Positions 38,940 to 51,887 are shown, numbered from the stretch's first letter. The stretch: DNA of 64,000 nt from Nannobrachium achirus (GCA_963921795.1 OY997641.1:57172693-57236692), one strand, 5' to 3'. Program-made: numbers and translations. The notes: a model not told the origin generated them from the letters alone.

Positions 38940-41200
38940 TTTAACCCATTTAGGCCTAGAATTATTGACTGCTTTAACTATTGAAAAATAGCAGATATAC
39001 AAGCTCACAGTGCCGCGCTGTGAGCTTGTAGATCTCCTATTTTCGAAAAATCAAGATTTTTTTTTTGCAAGTCTTTGAATATATCTATTTAAAAGCGAAC
39101 ATTTGTAACTCAAATATTTGCTTCTGGGGGTCCCTGGAACAACATATTTTGAGATGGGAGTCCGTGGCCAAATACCTGCAATTTTGGGGGTCCTTGACAA
39201 GAAACGGTTTGAGAACCACTGATTTAGAGGAAGGATTTAGAAGTTGGGTCAAGGATCGGGTCAAAGATATTCAAAGACTTGCACACATTTTCACGTTTTT
39301 TCAAAAATAGCAGATCTACAAGCACGTTTGTGTGCCCACCACCACAGCGGCTTGGGAAAATGTGACCTTCCAATACAAAATAAAATACTCTGTGTTGTGC
39401 AATGTGTAGTTCATCTGTTTACAGGTGTGGTGATCATACTTGTGCCACAAACAATAGAAAATGGTTGCTCAATCCAACCGTTTAAAACAAGTAGACAGAG
39501 TTAATGGGTCCCTGAGGGGGTTCCTTCCAGGGGGAAAAATACAGCATCACAATCATTTTAACCACTTTATCCATTTATGCGTTGGCTATTCAAAAATTGC
39601 AGATGTACAAGCTCACAGCGCGTCACTTTGTGCCACGTTGCGAGCTTGTACTGTACATCTGCCGTTTTTGAGAGTTTTGGAAACATCGAAAATGTTTGGA
39701 ACATTTTGAATATATATATTTTTTACACAAATCTTCTCTTCTGGGGGTCCCTGGAACCCAGTAATTTCAGATGGGGGTCCGCGGCTAAATACATTTAAAT
39801 TTGGGGGTCCTTGTCACAAAAAGTTTGAGAACCACTGCACACTAACAAATGTACAGTATCAGAGTTGAGGTTTGGGTCCCTTGGCTGATGGGTTTTAAGA
39901 GTCTCGTATTGCTCGTATTGTCCACATGCTACATGTAGTGACGTGAACATGGATGTTTACTGATCTCTATCAAATAATGTACAAATGTTCAATATATATA
40001 AATCTATATACAGTGTGTATACGACAAAATAAATGTAGATGTTAACTTTCATGAAACATCTTTTAATACGTTTGTGCAATTCTTTGGCGGCATGATTGTT
40101 GGGGAAAACAAAACATGTAGGTGTAAAATAAATTGTTCACTTTACATTTTCTTACTCAATAAAACAATTTATGAGTAATTTGTTTGCTGTCTTTTCTATT
40201 AAAGTGTTGGATCTTTCTGTATTGAGACAAGTAAACACAGTTTTCTTTTTAACCCATTTAGGCCTAGGATTATTGACTGCTTTAACTATTGAAAAATAGC
40301 AGATATACAAGCTCACAGCGCGGCACCGAGTGCCGCGCTGCGAGCTTGTAGATCTGCTATTTTTGAAAAATCATGATTTTTCTTTGCAAGTCTTTGAATA
40401 TATCTATTTAACACTTATGTTGCAATGATTTTTTCCGGCCAATGTCCCGCGTTGCCATGGTTACCATAGACTTCCATGTAATTGTGCAAGTGTGTAAAAA
40501 GTGCACGCCCATGCCTAGATGATGCACCACGTGTGCAGATGCTGTTCACAGCTTTCAAACAAAAAAATCCGCTTGGAAATCCGTTCAGGCATTCATGATT
40601 TATGGGCCATTATGTTTTCTTCAGATGTAAACAAACATGGCTGCCATGTTTGAAAGAATGGGTTGGTATGGGGGTTAAACATGCAATTTCGCGATCGCGA
40701 TCATGCCTAATACATTTCTGGAGGTCCAAAAAAAAAAATTGAAAAAAAAAATTTTGAAAAAAAAAAAAAAATTTTTTTTTTTTTCAAAAACGGCCCAAAC
40801 TCGGGAAACTCGGGGTTGGCACAGCACTAGTACCAATACAAACTCGGGAAACTCGGGGTTGGCACCATATGTGTTAAAAGCGAACATTTGTAACTCAAAT
40901 ATTTGCTTCTGGGGGGTCCCTTGAACAACATATTTTGAGATGGGGGTCCATGGCTAAATACCTGTAATTTTGGGGGTCCTTGACAAGAAACAGTTTGAGA
41001 ACCACTGATTTAGAGGAAGGATTTAGAGGTCGGGTCAAAGATCGGGTCAAAGATATTCAAAGACTTGCACACATTTTCAAGTTTTTTCAAAAATAGCAGA
41101 TCTACAAGCTCGCAGCGCTGCACTCGGTGCCGCGCTGTGAGCTTGTATATCTGCTATTTTTCAGTAGTTAAAGCATAAAATAATGGTTAAAGTGGTTAAA
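38940..41200. other. Cluster of hairpin-bearing hAT-like repeats
   Basis: Hairpins lie at 38983-39052, 39589-39669, 40291-40364 and 41089-41161, with GGGGTCCCTGGAAC and GTTTGAGAACCACTG segments between. A poly-A/poly-T palindrome at 40730-40785 is flanked by duplicated AAACTCGGGAAACTCGGGG. No gene is supported. Confidence 0.7.
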
Positions 41201-41544
41201 ATCTAATGCGACTCGGGCGCGTTCCAGGTATTTGAGTTTTAACAGAGACACTAAAGACTGCTGAAGCAGTCAACACTCACACTAATGCACACTGACCATA
41301 ACATTGTACAATATTAGCGTCTACTTCACAGATGCAATTTTTTTTAGCCCTCATAGTAAATAATTTGGTCTAATCTGTGTGATTGACGGGAAAGATTATC
41401 AGAGGAGCAGAGTTTTTGCCACTACGGTTGTTACATGGACTGAAAAATGGACAGAGGTTCTCAGTGAAGGTGCAGCCAGTGAAAGAGTAGAGTATGAACT
41501 CTGGCCTCCACATCATAAAAGGAGACCAGACCCTCCTCATAATT

Positions 41545-41655
41545 AAGCAATATTACACGAGAGGGTGTGCATTATCGCGGTTATTTGGCCCGACAGTCTT
41601 GCTGCAGGAACGAGCCGCAGGCGAGTTCTGTAGGCTCCCTCGTGTAATATTGCGA
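41545..41655. mobile_element. Short MITE with TTACACGAG ends
   Basis: AATATTACACGAGAGGG and its complement CTCCCTCGTGTAATATT bound a ~105-base segment. Confidence 0.7.
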
Positions 41656-42949
41656 TTATACAACTGTTGCCCTTAAAAAATAAACACGTCAACTTCATTT
41701 CATTGTAATTAAGATATACGATAGGAATTTGTAATTTTTTAACGCCACATTTAGCTACTATGTCCCTGAACTTCACATGAAAACCGCTAGCCTAGCCGCC
41801 TAGCATAGTGTGGGGAGAGAGGAGCGCTTGCTCTCTTTCGTGACAAACGCAGCTGATTTCTTTATTTGATGAGACCGTGCAGTAGTGCTCATTACCTGCA
41901 CGGTTGGAGAGCCTGTTTTCCATTGAGAGCCCGACTACCTGTTGTATAATCCACAAACATTCCCACTTTCTGGACCTCCTGTCTTACAGGGAGGAGGACA
42001 GGAGGCTCAGCAGCAGCCCAGTGCTCATTTCCATTCCTCAACCATACAGACCAGCAACCATTGTTGGGCCTGAGTATGATTGGTCCCTTCCTGTTGATAG
42101 ACTTTCTGGCCAATCCTACTGTACATCTCAGTCAGCTTTATCTTTAACCTGAACCTCATAGTAAAACCTTGACACAATATGAGAATCTGCCTTTGTTGTT
42201 TGGGAGATTCTTCTTTATGCCACCATCATGCACTTGTTTTCTGTCCTCAGACAAGATGAGGTCAAAATGTCCTGTATCAGGGTCCAGAGTCACATCCACT
42301 GCATATTGCTGGATGTTCCTCTGCTCAACATCCCGTAGCTTCTTCTCCACCTCTTGACTGAGTGTCTTCTCCAGCTGGGCCACGTGCTGTTCTCAAAGTC
42401 CCCACATGTGGAGACGGATGGACATTGACGTCTGTCCAGTCCTTGGTGGGTGGAGGGGTGTTGATGGATGGGAAGTTCTGGAGGAAGTGGAGGTGGTCTT
42501 CAGTGTGTGAGAGCTGCTTCAGCTCAGAGCTTCTCTTCTTTAACTCAGTGATTTCCTTTTGCAGATCTTTAATGAAGCCTTCAGCCTGTTTCTCTGTTGT
42601 TTTCTGCTTCTCTCAATACACCTCATCAGAGCAGTGAAGACCTGCACACTGTCTGCTATCTCACTGACTGTCTGCATTTTTCCTGCTGAGCGCGAGTTTT
42701 TGACCTCCTGAATCTTCACTTGTCTCTCATGGATCATCTGCTGAACTTCAGCCTCTGTCTTCCTCAGTTCAGCCTTATTTTCTTTATATTCATCTGTCAG
42801 AGATACAATTTGATGCAACGGTAAACTATGGTCTGACTCTGTGCAGAATTGACAAATACACATGTGGTCACACAGCTCCAGAGCTCATGTTTCTTACACA
42901 GAAGGTCTTCCAGGTTCTTTACAGGGTCAATTAATTTGTGTCCCTTTAA

Positions 42950-43239
42950 AGAAGTAGTTCACCCCCGAAATTACTTTTTTCCTATCAACTACTCAACCCA
43001 TGAAGACTTGAATTCATGGATATTTTTTTTGTTTTTGTCACATTCCTAAGCCCCCATTGATTCCGATAGGGGACCCAAAGACACTTTGGGTCCCCTACCA
43101 GAATCATTGGAGGTACATTTATTATATCAAATTATTGGCTTAGGAATGAGACAAAAACAAAACAATATCCATGAATTCATGTCTTCATGGGGTGAGTAGT
43201 TGATAGGGAAAAAGTCATTTTGGGGGTGAACTACTCCTT
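42950..43239. mobile_element. TTAA-flanked MITE inside the B-box region
   Basis: Ends AGAAGTAGTTCACCCCC and its complement; TTAA at 42946-42949 and 43240-43243. Removing it restores the reading TGLKGHK. The inner palindrome contains GGGGACCCAAAGACACTTTG. A second copy is at 55902-56127. Confidence 0.9.
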
Positions 43240-43493
43240 TAACCCTGTGAGTCTCTGATGGGGCTCCAGGTGAGTCTCACAGTAGGAGGTCAGACACACC
43301 AGGCAGGACTTCAAGGGGGCTGAGTTTTGTCTCGATGCAGACGACACAGGACACTTTAGCAGCTTCTTGGTCTGTCCTACAATTTCTTTTCACCTGCAGT
43401 GACTTCCTGAACTGATCAGTCATCTCAGAAATGAAAGTGTTGACCAAGGCTTCTGGTCTCTTATAAAAGGTTTTGTTACAGAGTGGACACTTA

Positions 43494-43840
43494 AGCCCCA
43501 TGTCCACTGTAGGGCAGACCCAGAACTAGAACCAGAACTTTCCAGAACCAAGAACTTTCAAGAACCTGTGAAGTTCCGGGACCAAGTGCTGCTTACGTTT
43601 CCAACTTTCCATACAACCAGAACTAACCGGGATGGTCCCAAAAAAGACCAGCAGCGCTGCTGGCCCCAACCATAGGTTCCCAGAACTCAAGTTTAATTCT
43701 ACCTCAGGAGCAGGACTGTAAAAAGCTTCCAGGAACCTCGTCTGAAACCGGGCTGTGTGCAATGGAAACAAAACCAGAACCAAAAAAAAATAGGTTCAGG
43801 TTCTGGAAAGTTCTGGTTCCACCTTTCAGGAAAGGGGGCT
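43494..43840. mobile_element. MITE with 3-bp TTA duplication inside the RING
   Basis: Begins AGCCCC and ends GGGGGCT with TTA at 43491-43493 and 43841-43843, consistent with a Harbinger-type target. Long inverted arms rich in CCAGAACTTTCCAGAACC. Removal restores DVCKCPLCN. Confidence 0.82.
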
Positions 43841-43971
43841 TTACACACATCAGTACCGTCCCAGTGACGTATGATACAGGCGTTGCAGTAGTTGTGTCCA
43901 CATGGAGTGGTGACTGGATCAGTGAACACCTCCAGGCAGATAGGACGCAGGAACGTCTCTTCAGATAAGAG

Positions 43972-44456
43972 CAGGGACGTGCTGGCCATTGGGAAAAGCG
44001 GGACAACTCCCGAACGGCCGGTTCATTCCCGCCCGGTCCAGGCCGGCCATTAGGCAAAAAATATAAAATAAAATGTCGGCCTTCGTTCCATTTTGGGGGC
44101 CGTGCGAGTGTGCGTAAATCGTCACTCCTCGTATCCTCCTCGACAACCTTGTATCTCCAAGTTTCAAATGTATACGTTTTTTTTCGCAAAGCAAAGCCCT
44201 GCATCATACAAGGCCGTTGCACAAAAGTAGTGAAAACAGCAGATCTACAAGCACACAACGCCTCGCGGTGCGAGGCGTTGTGTGCTTGTAGATCGGCTGT
44301 TTTCACTAGTTTAAATCATTTTTAAAATGATAAATACAAAACAAACGGTTTTGGACAAACAAGGTTTCCACCCGACAATGATGAAAAAAATATATATATA
44401 TGAGGGCCTCTCCAACTCTTTTTCCCGAGCTGAATCAGGGGCCCAGCACGTCCCTG
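43972..44456. mobile_element. hAT-type MITE at the pseudogene 5' end, duplication GATAAGAG
   Basis: Ends CAGGGACGTGCTGG and CCAGCACGTCCCTG; GATAAGAG at 43964-43971 and 44457-44464. It contains the nested hairpin 44228-44308. Its terminus supplies the ATG that now opens the pseudogene frame. Confidence 0.92.
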
Positions 44457-44655
44457 GATAAGAGACTGCATTTCTACACCCTGAGAATACAAACGATAGA
44501 TAGATGTTTTTAAATGCATTTTTTCCACAGTTTAATACTTATGAATCTGGTCTGGATTGTATTGGAATAGAGCACAATAATGTTGAAAGACGTCTCTACT
44601 CAACCAACTGAAAGATCGGACTAGGGAATTTCAAAGAATATGAAAAACTATTTTT

Positions 44656-44845
44656 TGTCCGTGCCTTACCCCTTATCCCTAAACTTTTTACTATTTTGAA
44701 AAACATTAACCACTTGAAATAGTGTTCTAAATCTACATGTTGTGAGCTTGTAGATCGACTATTTTAACTTTTTTTTCAAAATAGTAAGAACGGCAAAGAA
44801 GTTTATGGCTAAGGGGTAAGGCACGGACGAAAATAGGGCCCCATG
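44656..44845. mobile_element. Palindromic MITE related to 327-556
   Basis: GTCCGTGCCTTACCCCTTAT and its complement, with ACTATTTTGAAAAA inner arms; the centre holds a degenerate hairpin arm (GTTGTGAGCTTGTAGATC). Confidence 0.78.
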
Positions 44846-44849
44846 TCTG

Positions 44850-45735
44850 CATAGATACAGTTTTATTAAGCTTTTGTTCTCTGTTTTATTATCTTCGGTT
44901 TAAGTTGTATTTGTCGAAGTCCTGTCAAAGCTTTTGTAGAGAACGAGAGCGCTGCCATGTCATCTTTTTACTGTCAGTTTACATTTATTGACTAACTCCT
45001 CCTTGTACAGTTGCTGTTAACCCTTCACATCCTCCACTCTTCTCTGTCCATCTCCTTTGTCTTTCTATGCCCAAGGAAGGATGGGCATATCAATAATTTA
45101 GTTACTGTAATTTCCTTTTGAGAATCAATCCCTACATACAATATCGATACAAAATGTATTTATTATGATTTAATTATTATACAAAAAAGTGTGCATGCAA
45201 CGTTTCCAAAATTGTCCGTGATTAAGAAAGGAGGCAGTGATTTATTTGCATTAATGCTGAACACTTTTAAGTGAATTATGATTTTATGAAGCAAGGCTTG
45301 AATTGCAGTCACGAATGTGACACACGTCAAGCAGGGCTCTGACACACTAACTATACTTATCACCTGAAGCACGTAGAGCATGGTGTTTAATGCTTGTTAT
45401 ATAGTGTACAAGTCAAATAGGGCTATCAATACTCTGTATCTCCTGACAGAATGTGTAAGGCTTAGAGATAGGGTCCACATGCTTCATACATCAGGAACAT
45501 GATCCTGGCTCAGCCCCAGCTCCCTCTGGACCCCCTCCAGTTTTCCTATATATGACAGCAATGACAGATACTCTGCACAGATACAAAGGCTCACACCCCG
45601 AAGGTAGCCTCTCCTGCATTCGATAAAATAAAATAAAAACTAGTTTGATTTCAATTTTGACATCAATTTATGATTTTTTTCTTTTTTTTTTGCAGAATCA
45701 GTCTTGAGAGATGAATACACTTCTAATGTCATTTA
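44850..45735. other. Intergenic DNA, nothing recognised
   Basis: AT-rich sequence without clear repeats, homology or long frames. Confidence 0.5.
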
Positions 45736-45738
45736 AGG

Positions 45739-46113
45739 CAGTGGTTCTCAAAATCTTTCATGTCAAGGACCCCCGAATTGACACTTATTAGCCCGCGGAC
45801 CCCCATTTGAAAAGATATGCCATGGACCCCCATAAGAGAAGGTTTTTACGGCTCTAGCAGTCATTCTCAACCATTTTAATTTCAAGGACCCCCGGTTTGA
45901 CATGCATTAGACTACGGACCCCCATTTAATGGCATTTCTATCTCTGGGACCCCAAGTTACAATGTGAAATCAATGCTAATTTAACTGTTAACCCATTTAA
46001 CTGAACCCATAAGGGTCCATTTGGCTCCTCACTATCATTTAATTGGGGACCCCCTGGAACTCCCTAAAGGACCCCTGGGGGTCCCCAGACCCCATGCACT
46101 TTGAGAACCAATG
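45739..46113. mobile_element. hAT-type MITE, perfect duplication ATTTAAGG
   Basis: Starts CAGTGGTTCTCAAAATC and ends TTTGAGAACCAATG; ATTTAAGG at 45731-45738 and 46114-46121. Repeated GGACCCCCATTTGA segments inside. Confidence 0.9.
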
Positions 46114-46487
46114 ATTTAAGGATTAGAATATATGTGAATATAATGTGGCTGTAGGGTCATATTCCGCTGTTGTACATTGCATTCTCTTTTTCTAAGTTAC
46201 CGTGTCTTGAGTGACCCAACAAAAATGTGTAAACAAATATAATTACATATTATAATTAAATATTGTTTTCTGTTTGTGCTTATAAGCTAAAACAAAGATT
46301 TAATGTATTTCCAGTATCTAATGAGTCATCTGTCGGTACCATCTCTGTTGCCCTATTTAGAAGAACAGTATATGCTTACAGTCCCTAGTGAACTCTATGT
46401 TATCCTATATATGAAGCCCCTCTAATGAACTCTAAAACTGATGCATCAACGAAAGCAAAGTGCACATATGTGCATACATATGTACAT

Positions 46488-47019
46488 TGGCGTCAATTCA
46501 GCAAAAGCTAAGGTATGGCAACATGACTGGTGTCTTGCACGCGCGCGTGCGGCAACAGTCATGTTGCCATACCTTAGCAACAGGCATGATACATTTATTT
46601 TAAGAAGTACATTTTATTTTTTTCTCCAGTTTCTACGGTTTCTTGGGCTGGATATGGCAGCCTGGAATGGTTGTTCAAGTGCAGCTAAACTTGGCATGTT
46701 AGTAAACATGCCACAATTAACAATAATGCATTGCACCTGTGCAGCTGACCTGCGGAACTATACCATTATATACCATTTTATCAAGATGGGAGAATACAAG
46801 TGAGGAGAATATAATCATAATACACCTTGTTAAAGTGACCATTTTGTTAAATGTTGCATTTGTAGTTATTTTACTGTAATTTAACAACATAATAACCAGC
46901 GCAGATAGACAAAGAGACATTCATGGATTTATATTTAAAAGTCACTTTTATTTCCCCCCCTGGCAGCTGCATTGGGTATGGCAGCTGCATACAACTGCCA
47001 TACCCAATTGACGTCCCTG
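46488..47019. mobile_element. TGGCGTCA-ended MITE just upstream of nme2 copy A
   Basis: Hairpin 46506-46580, terminus CAATTGACGTCCC. It lies about 105 bases upstream of the TATA-like box of copy A. Confidence 0.8.
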
Positions 47020-47124
47020 CATTATGTACATTTACACACACACACTCTCAGACACCCCCTCTTCCCGCATAACTCTTGACATTGACTCCTCCCGGAGCCC
47101 CTCCCCTCTCTGTGTCATGGAGTG

Positions 47125-47132
47125 TTTAAATA
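47125..47132 (+). promoter_or_regulatory. TATA-like box of nme2 copy A
   Basis: TTTAAATA in GTCATGGAGTGTTTAAATAG, preceded by CCCTCCCC-type GC boxes. The same core is present at copy C (61214-61221). Confidence 0.65.
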
Positions 47133-47149
47133 GTTGGCCCTTGGAGTTG

Positions 47150-47453
47150 TTCGTCCCCGGTGATCGTATCCACGCCGTGAGCAAGTTTCCCCCCCGCTAC
47201 AAGTTCAACTCCCGTTGAAAAGGTACAGTAGCTTTGAGGATGGCATGACACACTGTGCACTGGCACTACACTATGCATACACATTGGATTGCTAAAGTTT
47301 GTATTTATTGATATTTCTTATAATAGCCTATATATTATTGCAGAACTCGAACAGGACATTACGAATAAATGCAGTTTGTTTAACTTTTGCAACAATTTAC
47401 CACAGAAACTGTTTTTAAATTCCTATTTTTGTCTCTTGTGTGTGCATGGTAGC

Positions 47454-47521
<68 letters not shown>

Positions 47522-47608
47522 ACACACACACACGCATACACACACTGACACACACACACACACACACACACACGCATACACACACATACACACACACCAC
47601 ACACACTG

Positions 47609-47643
<35 letters not shown>

Positions 47644-49277
47644 CACACACACACACACACGCATACACACACACACTCTCTACAATGGTTCGTTCATTCA
47701 TTCATACATTGGGAGTTCTAACATTGTCTTTCTCTGAGACTCTGTAATGGTCAGCTATCTTGCACTCAATGGCTCAATTTGATTCATTTGCAATCCTATA
47801 TTTGATTCAAAGTGTTATTGTTTCCATTAAAGAAGGATGAATTGAACATAGTGTAGTCATTCTAGGCAGGGGTGTCGCACCAAATTCTGGGCCCCGGGTA
47901 CAAGGATTCACTGTGGGGCCCCTGTGCTTTAACTATTGAAAAATAGAGCTGGTATGTATTTGGCCACGGACCCCCATCTCAAAATATTTAGTTCCAGGGA
48001 CCCCCCAGAAGCAAAATTTGAGTTACAAGTGTTCGCTTAAAAAATACATATATTCAAAGATTTGCACACATTTTCACGACTTTTCAAAAATAGCAGATCT
48101 ACAAGCTCGCAGCGCGGCACTCGGTGCCGCGCTGTGAGCTTGTATATCTGCTATTTTTCAATAGCTAAAGTATAAAATAATTAAGGCCCCTCCACCACCT
48201 TGGGCCCCAGTAACTCAGTCCCACTTTCCTACCCCTTGTGACGCCCCTGATTCTAGGGCCCACATGGCCCTACCATGAATAGTATAGTGACAGCTGACTA
48301 CACCATGTGCTGAGGCGACACACATGCCAGCAACTACAGTATGTAACTGCAAATATCCTGTTTCACGGCCTGTTGTAAGCTTGGCTTATTTGTCTTTGTT
48401 TGTTTTTTCTTTTCTTTCTTTTTTATAATAAACATTTTTTATACCATGTGAACTTCCAAAGCTGGGGCCACTGTACAGCACATGGTCCCTAACGCCTTGC
48501 TAATGTTTCCTAATGACTGCCTCTGACTCTGCTCCCATTATCCAATCTCTCATTGGCAGAGTAAAACATAGCTTGTTATTTTCACTAACCTGCTTGCTCC
48601 CTGGCAAGCCTCATGAATTAATCTAGGAGGACTATGTTGATAGCTACTCAGCGTGGAAAGAATGAGCCAAACTGAGAGCAGGTGTCTGCTTTGAAAAGGC
48701 TTAAGGCGCCCGTCCAGAATGAAAATGTGTCCAGATCAAAATAGGGGGGGTCTCAATTTCAAAGCGACGGAATGCCAACCCAGCAGTAAAGGTGCTAATG
48801 GGTTGTGAGTGTTTGGACGATATTGTCTAACATGATGTGGAGTATCACTTTGAAATGGCCGGCTAGCTCGCGCTGCTAGAATAAGACAGAGAGCAAGGCT
48901 AGCAGCCCAGGCCGCAGCCCGCATTGTCCAGATTAATTGGCCATATCAAGTTCTATCGCCAGGCTAATTTCTCAAGGTGCCAGCGAAGCAGAATTCAGTA
49001 CAGACAATCCGTGCGGGGGGCACGGATGGTCACTCAAAGAGAGTGTGGAAAACATTTAGCCTTGGCATAGCCATTCCCTCGCGGCTAAAGAGTAAGCTTT
49101 CCACGTGGGGCCACCGCCAGTGGCCAGGGAGAAAGGGAGGCGGATAAAAATGGGAACATTTTGTTCTCTGCACAGACAGACGTCTTGTCTATATGGGCAC
49201 GCTAACAGCTGCGGTCCTGCACACTGTCAGTCTCACACACGCACGCAGCCACGCACGCACGCACGCGCGCGCACGCA

Positions 49278-49329
<52 letters not shown>

Positions 49330-50378
49330 AGGACATGGGATACATCGCATGCAAGGCCATTCATTCTCTAAAACTATACCCTGAATGTTGGCATGGGTGA
49401 GGCGACAATAATACTCTTGTCATGTAGTAGGGTCACCTACAGTCTCTCTCAGACACATAAGGTTTAGGAGTTAAATAGAACACTGGCCTACATAGAGTAC
49501 ATACCCCCCCCATACACATACTTGTTTGTATATTGAATAAGTTTGTTTCCAGTGTCAATTTACAGCTGTTCTTTCTTTCTTTCTTTCTTTCTTTCTTTCC
49601 GTCCTTCCTTCCTTCCTTCCTTCCACCCAGCACCTGTCGAAATGGAGCAGACATTCATTGCAGTTAAGCCTGATGGTGTGATGAGGGGCCTGTGTGGCGA
49701 GATCATCAAGCGCTTTGAACAGAAAGGCTTCAAGTTGGTTGCTGCTAAATTCATCCAGGTAACTGTCATGTAAATGTCAAAAAGTGTGGCCACTCCCACC
49801 AGTTCATTATGTATGCCTGGTTGTCATGGTGGGTGGTGACCCAGCTGAAGTTAGCCACACCCACAGTGTTGGGTGTATGGTAAAAGGGGAGGGGATGATT
49901 ATATGATGTCATTTTATCTGTGTTTTTGGATCAGCACTTTTGACCCACAAGGTGTCAGACTCCAGGAAGAAACCCCAAATACAAAGGGAATACATAATTG
50001 CTCACAACAACCATACCAGGGGGTCTAATGAAGTACTGTCAACCTCCTAGATACATGAAAACCAGAACAAGTACAACACTATGGCACCGCCTCTTTAATG
50101 TTTAGAAAAGGGTTTTAATAATATGAATGTGTGTGTTCAGGCCTCTGAGGATCACATGAAGAAGCACTATGACGACTTGGCGGCCATGCCTTTCTTCGCT
50201 GGACTCTGCAAGTACATGTCTTCTGGACCAGTCTTCGCCATGGTAACTCGCACGCATGCACACACATTCTTCTGTTGCCATCTCCTCCTTTCATGAAGAA
50301 TTCACACACATTAACTTGATTGAGGATTACATGGAATTGTGACAACTAACTTAAGTTTAATTTATCCACCCCCCCCAC

Positions 50379-50440
<62 letters not shown>

Positions 50441-51887
50441 GGTGTGGGAGGGACAGAACATTGTAAAGATGGGCAGGTTGATGCTCGGTGAGACCGACCC
50501 AGCTAAGTCTCAGCCCGGCAGCATCCGTGGAGACCTCTGCATCCACATTGGCAGGTGAGCACCCGGGAAAAAAAAAACATAGATGATGACTTATCGACAA
50601 TCTGACCACTCCCATTCACATGACAGGTCTCACTGGTGTTTTGGAAATCAACGTCAGCTGATTTGATAGATAAATAGAAGAGATCTATTAGAGGGTATGC
50701 GCGTGACATCATCATCATCATATGCAGGAACGCCTACCGAAAGAAAATATATAACAAAAAAATATTTTCTGGCCTTGACAGCCCATACATCTTTAAAGAA
50801 AAGTCCTATCTGATTGCATTGAACGACATTCTCACTTTGCCACTCGAATTGCCATTCACTTGTATGCGCATACCCTCTATAGCAGTGCTTCTCAATCTAT
50901 TTTTTTTGGCTTGAGTACCCCCTTTCCCTGATTTCTGAATCCAAGTACCCCCTTCACCCGACAACATTTTGCTTATAAAACTGCAATTGAAATAGCCTAT
51001 CCACGAGTTTCCAACGCCCCATAGTGCATTGCGCAGACGTCTGTACCGAGCTTCCGGCGCCGATTTACAAGCTCACAACGGGTTGCATCTGCGACGCGAC
51101 ATGAGCTTGTATGTCTGCTGTTAAACCCGGAAGTTTGGTCCCGATAGTCTCCAGTAAACTCCCGCGGAAACTTGTGGATACATAAATGGTGGTATATAGT
51201 GATATAGTGATTTATATTCTTGATACATTTCAAGAATATAAAATCACAAATAAGAAGTTTTCATGTCAATAACTTCAATACATTCAAACAACTTTAAAAC
51301 ACATCCCAGTTTCCTGGTACCATGTCATTTGGGCAACTCAAGTTTCTCCATGTGTCATCATTAAACATAACAGTACAGTTTTTCCCCCTCCTAATTCAAT
51401 TTGACTTAATTCCTTAACTATGAACAATATTAGCATGATTTATACCTCTATTTCTATTGTTTGGGGGCATTTTCGAGTACCCCCTGCAGTACCACCACAT
51501 ACCCCTAGGGGTACCATTTGAGAAACACTGCTCTATAGGTAGAGGTCATATCATTTTTATTATTCGTGTGATTTTAATATTTATTCTAATAACTTTTCTC
51601 GTCTCCTCTCAGGAACATCATCCACGGCAGTGACACAGCGGAGAACGCCAAGAAAGAGATCGCTTTGTGGTTCAAGCCCGAGGAGTTTGTCGCCTACCAG
51701 CTCCCCGCCCACGCCTTCATCTACGAGTAAATTAAAACTGAACCAAGCAACAGCCACCAACTCAACTGGACCATTTTTTATACTATTCATCTCTCATGTC
51801 TTCCGACCCGCTTGTTTTGTTCTCCTCTGTGCACTTTTCAATCCAAATCCCTTGGCAGTCACAGCCCCTGCATCACTTGTCAATAAA
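47150..51887 (+). CDS. nme2: Nucleoside diphosphate kinase B-like, copy A (gene span)
   Basis: NDP kinases move the gamma-phosphate of ATP to nucleoside diphosphates through a phosphohistidine; the family forms hexamers. A non-coding exon 1 ends at 47222. Coding exons: 49642-49758, 50141-50242, 50442-50554 and 51613-51730. They sum to 450 bases, giving 149 residues (human NME2 has 152). Visible features: substrate-loop Lys9 (AVKPDGV), catalytic His115 (RNIIHGSD), VWEG and GETDPA segments, C-terminus AHAFIYE. The polyadenylation signal AATAAA is at 51882-51887. Copy A differs from B and C at a dozen or so residues (for example [21 protein letters not shown]). Intron 4 holds a hAT MITE. Confidence 0.95.
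47456..47680 (+). repeat. (CA)n microsatellite, interrupted
   Basis: Intron 1 of nme2 copy A; CA tracts with GCATACA, CTGACA and CCACA interruptions. Confidence 0.94.
47877..48249. mobile_element. MITE with duplication ATTCTAGG and nested hairpin
   Basis: Ends CAGGGGTGTCGCACC and GTGACGCCCCTG; ATTCTAGG at 47869-47876 and 48250-48257. The nested segment carries the hairpin 48086-48159. Confidence 0.9.
49240..49326 (+). repeat. (GCAC)n/(CA)n microsatellite
   Basis: ACGC units pass into pure CA repeats, in nme2 copy A intron 1. Confidence 0.93.
49567..49626 (+). repeat. (TTTC)n/(TTCC)n tract before nme2 copy A exon 2
   Basis: Tetranucleotide pyrimidine repeat that ends at the acceptor ACCCAG (49625-49630). 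The equivalent in copy C is at 61665-61705. Confidence 0.93.
50382..50439 (+). repeat. (CT)n tract forming exon 4 acceptor, nme2 copy A
   Basis: CT repeat running into TAG at 50439-50441. Confidence 0.95.
50883..51530. mobile_element. hAT-type MITE, perfect duplication CTCTATAG
   Basis: Ends CAGTGCTTCTCAATC and TTTGAGAAACACTG; CTCTATAG at 50875-50882 and 51531-51538. A diverged hairpin lies at 51060-51121. Located in intron 4 of nme2 copy A. Confidence 0.93.

Larger units (their letters stand above)
41890..43971 (-). pseudogene. finTRIM (TRIM25-like) pseudogene cut by transposons
   Basis: Fish-specific TRIM-type E3 ubiquitin ligase remnants on the minus strand. [24 protein letters not shown] and [20 protein letters not shown], interrupted by a MITE, then KCPLCNKTFYKRPEALVNTF. 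B-box-type region: [20 protein letters not shown], interrupted by a second MITE, then GHKLIDPVKNLEDLLCKKHE. Coiled coil: about 42540-42800 (TEAEVQQMIHERQVKIQEVK). PRY: VDVTLDPDTGHFDLILSED at about 42250. SPRY piece: SINRKGPIILRPNNG and KVGMFVDY near 41950-42100. Several frame changes are present and about 60 residues of central SPRY sequence are missing, so it is not functional. Confidence 0.85.
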
